A DNA stretch of 6,508 nt, taken from NCBI GenBank assembly GCA_015163845.1, contig JAAOII010000205.1, forward strand, positions 1 to 6,508, in the 5' to 3' direction. The notes under the pieces are model-generated. The model ran no database searches and was not told the origin of the DNA. It saw only the letters and a program-made list of their open reading frames with translations. The translations under genes were made by a program, and so were the position numbers. This DNA comes from Candidatus Portiera sp. GTDB lineage: Bacteria; Pseudomonadota; Gammaproteobacteria; CBDBNL01; JAAOII01. Positions 1-6,200 of the stretch are shown in pieces; within the stretch, counting starts at the first letter, position 1, and every line of letters begins with the position of its first letter.

Positions 1-157
1 AAAAGGTAAAAGCCAATCCTTAAAAGCTAGGGGATAAGAGACAAAAGGCAAATATAAGCCCCTCTTAATCTAGCGGGGATCTAGTTAGATGCGGGGTTCT
101 TCTTGAACTACTTGTGCTTTAGCTGTGTGTAGATTTGTTTTGCAAGGCGAGCTCTCT
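1..157. other. Intergenic or downstream flank with no gene seen
   Basis: I found no convincing coding region here. The main structure is an imperfect inverted repeat: bases 26-30 (gctag) and 35-40 (taagag) can pair with 70-74 (ctagc) and 62-67 (ctctta), separated by a 21-base loop and a small internal loop. It lies about 85 bases past the stop of the minus-strand gene ending at 158. It has no T-tract in the right orientation, so it is not a clear Rho-independent terminator. Confidence 0.35.
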
Positions 158-421
158 CTAGCTCTCTGCCTTTAACTCTCTCTTTGCATCTAACTCTTTT
201 CTATGCTTTTCCAAAAGTGCTTCTACTTTTTTTGAGGGGGAAGGGAAGGGTTTAGTTATAAACTCGACTCCTTCTGCCTTCAGTTGTTCTCTTAACTTAT
301 ACAACTTCGCCCAATACTTTTCAGGGTCCTTTGCCTCTTCTGCGTCCAGCTGATCACGTATCCGCCGGCATTCTTCGACAATAGTTTCTTCTTTACGCTC
401 CATATTTTTCATAGTATCCAT
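158..421 (-). CDS. Small charged coiled-coil protein, freestanding copy of the PIN protein tail
   Basis: This gene encodes 87 residues of unknown function, almost all charged and helical, with no signal peptide or membrane segment, so it is probably cytoplasmic. Nearly its whole length matches the C-terminal tail of the upstream PIN protein. Residues 31-37 (KDPEKYW) align with tail residues 255-261 (KDPKKYW). A49-F54 (AEGVEF) aligns with A273-F278 (AQGVKF) at identical spacing. LLEKHRKEL aligns with LLKAHREKL after a two-residue gap. The N-terminal DTM also matches DTM at residues 192-194 of the PIN protein, which implies a duplicated 3' end with an internal deletion of about 30 codons. It follows the PIN stop codon by 17 bases, so the two are likely cotranscribed. 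No clear Shine-Dalgarno is visible, and a short AAGCT/AGCTT hairpin (428-440) sits in the gap. It could be an antitoxin, a tail mimic or a decaying duplicate; the sequence does not decide. Confidence 0.75.
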   Translation of the reverse strand: MDTMKNMERKEETIVEECRRIRDQLDAEEAKDPEKYWAKLYKLREQLKAEGVEFITKPFPSPSKKVEALLEKHRKELDAKRELKAES

Positions 422-438
422 TTAGCGAAGCTTAGAGC

Positions 439-1377
439 TTATTTTTCTTGAGTTTTTTTCTTGGCGGCTTCTCTTGCAGCTAATTTTTCTCTGTGTGCCT
501 TCAATAATTTTTTTATCCACGGAGGTGTAGGAGGAACTGGGGCAAATTTCACACCTTGCGCCTTCCATTTTTTTCTCAATGCCTCTCTATCCTCCCAATA
601 TTTTTTAGGATCCTTACGCCTTTCTTCATCTTTCTTCGCCCGCCACCGCCGAGATTCTATCATCACTTCAGAGCTTTCAACGACCTCTATCCATTCCCGT
701 TTTTCTTTTTTGCTCTTCTTATCCCAAGGTTTACCATCAAGCAATCTATACTTAGGTTTCGCGGTTTCCGTGGACTTCATAGCTTTCGTAGATGTCATAG
801 TGTCAATATTATACAACATTCCTTTATCACCTACCTGGTGTTCATTCAATCTACGTCCAATAAGTTCTATATAATCATCTAAAAAATCATCTCCAGTGCA
901 TAATCTAGGCAGATCATAACTCAGTGGCTGAATTATTCTTTTGATGTCTCGCTTATTCCTCTCGTTAGCTAGGTCTTTCATATTCCAAGTAACAAGATAG
1001 TCCATCCCATAAAATACTGCGTTTGCCAAAATCATAGCATCATTACCTGCTTTGGGCCTAAACACTCCTTCATCCATAAACAAACCAGCAAGTTTTTCAA
1101 TTTCTGGAACATCTTTTAATATCTCCATATCCTGTGTGAGTTTTATGCGATTTTTGGCTTTTTCTGCATTACCGTCAGAAATTTCATCAAAAGCGGTATC
1201 AGAAATTACTAACCTTAAGCCCTGCGTAGATTGTACCAACTCCCGCAAATCTTTCAATAGTTCTGTGGATGTACTTTTCAGCATTTCCATATCATCAGTA
1301 TCAGATTCTCTGGGAGTTGACTCAGCATGGCTGATGATATTGGCATCAAACGCTATGGATATTTTAATTTTATTCAC
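439..1377 (-). CDS. PIN-domain protein with long charged C-terminal tail
   Basis: This gene encodes a predicted metal-dependent ribonuclease-type protein of 312 residues. The PIN fold occupies about residues 4-165. The visible signature is an N-terminal beta strand ending in FDANIISH (D11), an acidic pair in TAFDEIS (D64/E65), and the block GNDAMILANA (D113) followed by YLVTWNMKDLAN (residues 127-138). The last block is typical of VapC-like PIN proteins. Residues from about 185 onward form a Lys/Arg/Glu-rich, probably helical tail containing KDPKKYW and KAQGVKF. The protein is more than twice the length of a usual VapC toxin, and no VapB-like DNA-binding antitoxin lies upstream. I chose the GTG at 1377 because a TAA lies in frame two codons before it and because it places the first catalytic Asp at residue 11, as expected. 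The PIN assignment is firm. RNA cleavage and toxicity are inferred from the family. Confidence 0.85.
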   Translation of the reverse strand: MNKIKISIAFDANIISHAESTPRESDTDDMEMLKSTSTELLKDLRELVQSTQGLRLVISDTAFDEISDGNAEKAKNRIKLTQDMEILKDVPEIEKLAGLFMDEGVFRPKAGNDAMILANAVFYGMDYLVTWNMKDLANERNKRDIKRIIQPLSYDLPRLCTGDDFLDDYIELIGRRLNEHQVGDKGMLYNIDTMTSTKAMKSTETAKPKYRLLDGKPWDKKSKKEKREWIEVVESSEVMIESRRWRAKKDEERRKDPKKYWEDREALRKKWKAQGVKFAPVPPTPPWIKKLLKAHREKLAAREAAKKKTQEK

Positions 1378-1381
1378 ACTT

Positions 1382-1411
1382 TATATATGGGGATGATTTT
1401 CTATATATCAA
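1382..1411 (-). promoter_or_regulatory. Candidate promoter of the PIN unit
   Basis: Reading the minus strand, TTGATA (1406-1411) is followed after 17 bases by ATATAT (1383-1388), or after 18 bases by TATATA (1382-1387). Transcription would then start roughly at the GTG at 1377, leaving almost no leader. No Shine-Dalgarno is visible there, which fits a leaderless message. AT-rich sequence makes chance matches common, so this is tentative. Confidence 0.3.
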
Positions 1412-1459
1412 CTCCTAAGCGCAAGTTTTATCCCGGTTAATTAAAAAATGCAGTTTGTA

Positions 1460-1488
1460 TTGTCATGAAAAATCTTTTATGCTAATCT
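1460..1488 (+). promoter_or_regulatory. Candidate sigma-70 promoter for the DUF2158 gene
   Basis: TTGTCA (1460-1465) and TAATCT (1483-1488) are separated by 17 bases. The -10 element is preceded by TGC, an extended -10 feature. The predicted start near 1495 leaves about 60 bases of untranslated leader before the ATG at 1555. The match comes from sequence inspection only. Confidence 0.4.
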
Positions 1489-1493
1489 GCAGT

Positions 1494-1516
1494 TATATGG
1501 TATTTATTATCATATA
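1494..1516. promoter_or_regulatory. Dyad that may be an operator
   Basis: TATATG (1494-1499) and CATATA (1511-1516) are inverted arms around an 11-base spacer. They lie just at or after the predicted transcription start of the plus-strand gene, between the two divergent genes. The arms are short and AT-rich, so an operator role is only a possibility. Confidence 0.2.
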
Positions 1517-1554
1517 GTTATTGAAATTATTTTATTAAAAAAAGAGTATTTATT

Positions 1555-1917
1555 ATGAATGAAACTAAAAGAAACTTTAGAGTTGGATCTAGTGTCACAG
1601 AAAAAGGGGAAGGACCTATACTTCGTATAATACGCATAAGTAAAGATGGTAAACAAGCTGTTTGCAGTTATTATGAGGGGAGTGAAATGAAATGCGGAGT
1701 ATTTGAAACCAAGGATCTTGTTCCTATTCTAAAATTTAAAATAGGGGATAAAGTTGAGAAAAAAGAAGGAGGACCCGTTATGACTGTAAATTACTATTCT
1801 GGTAGCTGTGCATCATCTAAATTTTTATGTAGCTGGCCAATTCCAGGAAAGGAAGAAAATGATGGACTTCAATGTCGTGTATTTGGCGTAGACGAAATCA
1901 AGCTCGCTAATGAATAA
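1555..1917 (+). CDS. Tandem DUF2158 (YodC-like) protein
   Basis: This is a 120-residue cytoplasmic protein built from two copies of the small YodC/DUF2158 fold. Copy one (about residues 8-57) has FRVGSSV, a degenerate GEGP at 18-21, the VCSYYEG strand and a closing ETKDLVP. Copy two (about 61-117) has FKIGDKV, KEGGPVMTV (70-78), the strand FLCSWPIPGK and a closing GVDEIKL. The typical family member is one such domain of 50-90 residues carrying GDxVxLKSGGPxMTV and CxWF, so this one is duplicated. The family's molecular role is not established; members recur in prophages and accessory islands. The ATG is supported by AAAGAG at 1541-1546, 8 bases upstream. A hairpin follows the stop at once, so the gene appears to be a single transcription unit. 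Confidence 0.85.
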   Translation: MNETKRNFRVGSSVTEKGEGPILRIIRISKDGKQAVCSYYEGSEMKCGVFETKDLVPILKFKIGDKVEKKEGGPVMTVNYYSGSCASSKFLCSWPIPGKEENDGLQCRVFGVDEIKLANE

Positions 1918-1922
1918 TTATT

Positions 1923-1960
1923 TGCCCCAACAGAAGTTCAAAGTTTGGGGCAGTTTAATC
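1923..1960 (+). terminator. Probable terminator after the DUF2158 gene
   Basis: TGCCCCAA (1923-1930) pairs perfectly with TTGGGGCA (1945-1952) around a 14-base loop. It starts 5 bases after the stop codon and is followed by the short T-rich stretch GTTTAATC. The stem is strong but the T-tract is weak. Confidence 0.55.
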
Positions 1961-1977
1961 GAGATAATATGAAGGGG

Positions 1978-2010
1978 AAGCTCTTGTCGATTATAGCAAG
2001 AGATTTTTGT
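1978..2010 (+). terminator. Second hairpin with T-tract
   Basis: CTCTTG (1981-1986) pairs with CAAGAG (1997-2002), and AA/TT pairs beyond a single mismatch. ATTTTTG follows, which looks like a backup intrinsic terminator for plus-strand transcripts. Read on the minus strand the same bases contain TTGACA and TATAAT, but only 12 bases apart, too close for a normal sigma-70 promoter. Confidence 0.4.
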
Positions 2011-2053
2011 CAAGCAATTAGGAAGGCAAGTCCATTAGAAGAAAACTAATAGC

Positions 2054-2137
2054 TACTTATAAATTAGTCCTAATAGTACAAGCAGAGTATCCGTCACTTT
2101 CATAACCATGACATGATGTCTGGGTACTTATAAATTA
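2054..2137. repeat. 13-bp direct repeat upstream of the methyltransferase
   Basis: TACTTATAAATTA occurs identically at 2054-2066 and 2125-2137, 71 bases apart. The second copy ends 33 bases before the preferred methyltransferase start. Around the first copy, ACTAAT (2045-2050) and ATTAGT (2063-2068) form a dyad. The arrangement could be a pair of regulator binding sites or chance in AT-rich DNA. The remaining spacer (1918-2143) shows only the two hairpins and no convincing gene. Confidence 0.35.
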
Positions 2138-2170
2138 TAAAATTTGCTGGAAGTGTCCTATAATAATAGC

Positions 2171-3013
2171 ATGATAAATTGTGGTGCAAGTCAAAATATG
2201 GGAATACCAGCTTTAGATTTATCTCATCAGTCAAGCATAGAAGTTAATAAAATCTATACAGAGGATTGCTTGGACACAATGGCTTCAATGCCATCTAATT
2301 TTGTGGATATGACAATTACGTCACCTCCATATGATGACATGAGAAGCTATAAGGGGAATAGTAATATCCAGTTTAAGGCAATCGCGAAAGAACTGTGCCG
2401 GGTTATGAAAGAAGGAGGAGTTGTTGTTTGGGTGATTGGAGATCAAACTAAAAATTGGGATGAAAGCGGAACATCATTTCAGCAAGCTCTATATTTTAAG
2501 GAGGTAGGATTTAATTTATTTGATACCATGATATACCTCAAAAAACCAAGGGGTGCCTGCGGTAATAATCAAAGTTATTGGCAAACTTTTGAATATATGT
2601 TCGTATTAAGCAAAGGCAAACCTAAAACAATTAGTTTAATCTGTGATCGCAAAAATAAGGATAGCAGGAAAGGAGATAATGGCACAAAGCGGCTTCATGA
2701 TGGAACTTTATTTAATCACTCTCGTGGAGGTTATGGTGAGTATGGTCGCAGGACAAATGTTTGGGAATATAATGTGGGGCGAGGACATAGCACTAAAGAT
2801 GAGATAGCATTTAATCATCCAGCTATATATCCTGAAAAATTAGTTGAAGACCATTTGATTTCTTGGAGCGAAAAGGAAGATATAGTTTATGACCCATTTA
2901 TGGGATCAGGTACCACGGCAAAAGTATGTAAACTTAACGGCAGGTATTATATCGGTAGTGAGATAAACGCTGAGTATGTTGAATATGCGAATAAGAGATT
3001 ATCATGGTATTAA
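2171..3013 (+). CDS. Beta-class orphan DNA methyltransferase (N4-cytosine/N6-adenine)
   Basis: This enzyme should transfer a methyl group from S-adenosylmethionine to the exocyclic amino group of a base in a specific DNA site. Motifs run in the beta order. The catalytic TSPPY comes first (bases about 2318-2332), then a central region with GDQTKNWDESGTSFQQALYFKE and a target-recognition stretch, and near the C-terminus HPAIYPEKLVEDHL, DIVYDPFMGSGTT (the AdoMet-binding motif I) and YYIGSEIN. SPPY is common in N4-cytosine enzymes, but related phage enzymes are usually called adenine-specific, so the target base is open. The sequence resembles phage and prophage solitary methyltransferases, and no endonuclease lies beside it. 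The frame is open from a TTG at 2144; I prefer the ATG at 2171 (another ATG is at 2198), although none has a good Shine-Dalgarno. The conserved core starts only near EVNKIYTEDCLDTM, so the N-terminus carries about 20 extra residues. Its end overlaps the next frame by 10 bases. Confidence 0.88.
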   Translation: MINCGASQNMGIPALDLSHQSSIEVNKIYTEDCLDTMASMPSNFVDMTITSPPYDDMRSYKGNSNIQFKAIAKELCRVMKEGGVVVWVIGDQTKNWDESGTSFQQALYFKEVGFNLFDTMIYLKKPRGACGNNQSYWQTFEYMFVLSKGKPKTISLICDRKNKDSRKGDNGTKRLHDGTLFNHSRGGYGEYGRRTNVWEYNVGRGHSTKDEIAFNHPAIYPEKLVEDHLISWSEKEDIVYDPFMGSGTTAKVCKLNGRYYIGSEINAEYVEYANKRLSWY

Positions 3014-3237
3014 AAGGCGGCTAGGATAAAGGCAAGGAGCTTGAGGAAGAGTATAGCAAAAAATGCACTAATTGCGGAGTATTAAAGGATAAACGCGAAT
3101 TTGATATAAACCAAATACAAGCAGGAGATCGTATTGTAAGGAGAGGGGAATGTAAAGAGTGTCGCAAATGGGAATGGCTAGATTCCGACAGCCAGCGCAA
3201 CGTTTTGTTTTTCAGTGTTTGGTTTATAGGTAACTGA
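3004..3237 (+). pseudogene. Zinc-ribbon (Cys4) small protein interrupted by an in-frame TAG
   Basis: The reading frame opens with an ATG at 3004, overlapping the methyltransferase end in the manner of translationally coupled genes. It reads MVLKGG, hits TAG at 3022-3024, then stays open to TGA at 3235-3237 (77 codons if the stop is read through). Downstream of the TAG the product contains KKCTNCGVLKDKREF and GECKECRKWEW: two CxxC pairs 25 residues apart. That is the zinc-finger pattern found at the start of many phage HNH/endonuclease-VII-type proteins and related small phage proteins. No ATG, GTG or TTG occurs in frame between the TAG and the first Cys pair, so without readthrough there is no obvious start. 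The simplest reading is a decayed or truncated gene. A sequencing error, amber readthrough or non-canonical initiation would be alternatives. No HNH catalytic domain follows. Confidence 0.55.
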
Positions 3238-3242
3238 TTTAA

Positions 3243-6200
3243 CTAATAGGGCAGCATCTGGAGAAGTATTCTATCAGTGCTCTCTCTTTGTTCCTCTAAG
3301 GTGAAAGGTGAGCAGTTCAATGCTGGATATTCATTAACCGTGCCTAAGTCCCATAAGTTAATATAACCAGCAGGGCGAGTGATTGAGCTGATTACATTTG
3401 CTGTCAGCGGGTCACACCAGATATGAATCCATTCTAGGTAAAGTAATCCAGAATTGAAATTTATAGGGGATATTAATTCTATGGTTTCTTTCTCGCCATA
3501 TTCTACTGCAATGTTATCGGCAAGATTAAACGTAGATCTACTATCCCAGTAGGAATTGCTCACTTCAGCGGTCGTCACCTGTGCACCGCGAAAACCACCA
3601 TAAATATTATATGTAGGACTGCCTTCCTCCTTGAAGAAAGCTGCAGTTACTGCATAAGAATTGGTTGCAATGGCATTTTCAGAGAGTGCGCCAATTGATC
3701 CTCCTACGACAGTTAAAGGATTGTAGTTGACTTCAATTGAAAATATATGACTGTAACTTCCCTCAACACGCGAATCATCGTCAAGAATAGCTCCCAATCC
3801 GCCAATGTACCAAGTGCCAGTAGAAGAACCTGGTCCATAGATAAACATGGTCCCAATTTGGCTATAAGACCCTAGGATTTGAGATTCAATGCAGGTGCCG
3901 AATAAACCGCCAACACTATGAGCCCTAGCTAAGATCCCTCCCATTTGAACGGCGGAACTCTTAATAGTGCTCTGACTACAGTAGCCGACCAAACCGCCAA
4001 TCTGGGTAACGGATTCTGTTGCCAAGAAACCTATGTCTATTCCACCGCGGATAGAACTATTGCTGATGGTTGTGAGAGATGCTTTGCCGACTAAGCCACC
4101 AACATCTTCAACTAATGCAGAAGATTGACCAGTATTAATGCTTATGCCTCTGCCATGAATATTGTGGAGAACTGAAGCACTTGCTGCACCGATCAAGCCA
4201 ACATGAGAAGCATCTGTTATAGGTAAAATTTGAAGTGAAGATACCCTTAAATTTCTTATGGCAGCATTTGCTATGGAACCAAACAGCCCCAATCCATAGG
4301 CAGTATTTTGTGGTTCCAGATGTACTCCAGATATTAAGTGGTTATTGCCTTCAAACTCACCTCTAAATGCCATGCTCACTGGACAATCGTCTTCATTACT
4401 ACAGGAACCAAGGGGGTCCCAATTTTGGAATTCTACTAGATTTATATCATTCACTAATTCATAACCTATGCACGCAACCTCGGCAAGGTTAGGATCAGTA
4501 CCACACCCAGTGAATACCCCCGCAAGAGAACTCCCGCTCAAGTCCCAGCGTATAAGATCAAATTCTTGGGAAGAAGATATTTCTATGAGTCCATCTCCAT
4601 CATCGTCTATATCTAAGCTATTAATAATGCCATCGAGGTCAGGGTCACTGTCTGGACCATTGTTATCGCCGCCGCCATCGCCGCCGCCATCGCCGCCGCC
4701 ATCGCCGCCATCGCCGCCACCATCGCCGCCGCCGCCACCATCACCACCACCGCCGCCGCCATCGCCGCCGCCATCGCCGCCGCCATCGCCACCACCATCG
4801 CCACCGCCATCGCCACTATCACTACTGGGATTGGTGTTATTGTTAAGCTCTCGTTGCTCTTTTGGGCTAAGATATAAGCAATTTAGTGCTGGATATTCAT
4901 CACTTTCACCCAGGTCCCACAACCTTATGAAGTTGGGGGGCTGGGAACTTGATTTGACAACTGCCGCTGTTTTTGGATCACACCATAAGCCACCCCATTC
5001 TCTATAGATACTCCCAATCGGGAAACTAGTGAGATTTTGCAAAGCGAGAGATGTCTGTTCGCCCTCGCGGTTAAACTCAAAATTATTTTCAATTATAATT
5101 TGAGTTTTATCATCCCAATAGGAGTTATAAGTATCAACCGAGCTGTAGTTATACGCAATAACCCCACCAAATGTATTACCGCCCAAGGAACTTTGTTCTT
5201 TTCTAAAGTAGTTAGTTACCGCATAAGAATTTCTTACTTCTGGATATTGAAAAGTGGTTCCTATTAGACCACCTGCAAAAGTGACTAGATTAAATGCTAT
5301 ATTGAACTCATCCACATAGCTGTAAGTGCCATCAACACGAGAGTCCCCATAAATTAGCCCCATCAGCCCGCCTACATGTATGCTATTGACAATGTTGGAA
5401 GAGGCAGGTCTATATTCGGGGATGATTATTTCTCTAATCTTGCTAAAAGCTCCTAATATCTGAGAGTCGCTACATGAACCAGCTAAACCACCTATATAAC
5501 TGGCTCTGGCATGGAGTGTGCCGATATGGATGACTGCCCCATTAAGGATAATATTATTACAAATACCAATAAGACCGCCGACCTGATTATCACTGAACTC
5601 TGAGAAATAGTCCACAAATATGGAGCCATTTAAGTGAGTGTTTGCTATGCTTGTCCAAGATGCCTTCCCAATCAATCCCCCTACATTAGCAATGACAGAA
5701 GCAGAAAACCCTGTATCAATTAGTAGGTTGTGTACCTGCACATTTCTGATTTCTGTATTGCTTGCCACGCCAATTACTCCGACATTGTGGGCATCTGTTA
5801 TGGGAACTATGGTGAAACCGTCTAATGTGAAATTTCTTAGATTGGCGTTTGCCACAGACCCAAATAGCCCTAAACCATAAGCAATGTTTTGTGGTTCCAA
5901 GTGGACATTGCTTATTACATGATTATTACCTTCAAATTCACCGCTGAATGCTTCATCATTAAGGCAGGATACTTCATCCGAACAAGCACCTATGGGTTCC
6001 CAATTCAGATAGGATGACAGGTCTATGTCGGTTATCAATTCATAGCCCGTGCAGGAAGCAGCGGACAAGGTTAAATTACCACCGCATCCAGTAGTTGAAC
6101 CAGCAAAAGATGATCCACGTAAATCCCACCGCATAATATCAAATTCATTTGGAGAAGATATTTCTATGAACCCATCGCCATCGTCATCAATGTCCATTAG

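Noticed and set aside
26..74. Imperfect hairpin as terminator or structured RNA
   Set aside because: The stem is interrupted, the loop is long and there is no T-tract after it on the minus strand.
461..1396. Plus-strand reading frames opposite the PIN gene
   Set aside because: Their products are low-complexity Phe/Ser/Pro sequences opposite a frame with clear PIN motifs.
1984..2013. Minus-strand sigma-70 promoter from TTGACA and TATAAT
   Set aside because: The spacer is only 12 bases, and the nearest downstream sequence on that strand is antisense to the DUF2158 gene.
1969..2049. 26-codon plus-strand frame beginning MKGKLLSIIARDF
   Set aside because: It is very short, has no good ribosome site, and its codons form the second terminator-like hairpin.
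4468..5007. Plus-strand proline-rich reading frame, and a minus-strand Met/Ala-rich frame at 4613-4822
   Set aside because: Both are shadows of the Gly/Asp codon repeat in other frames; neither has a plausible domain or start signal.
5037..5880. Short plus-strand frames opposite the GLUG protein
   Set aside because: They show no recognisable motif and lie entirely within the well-supported minus-strand module A.
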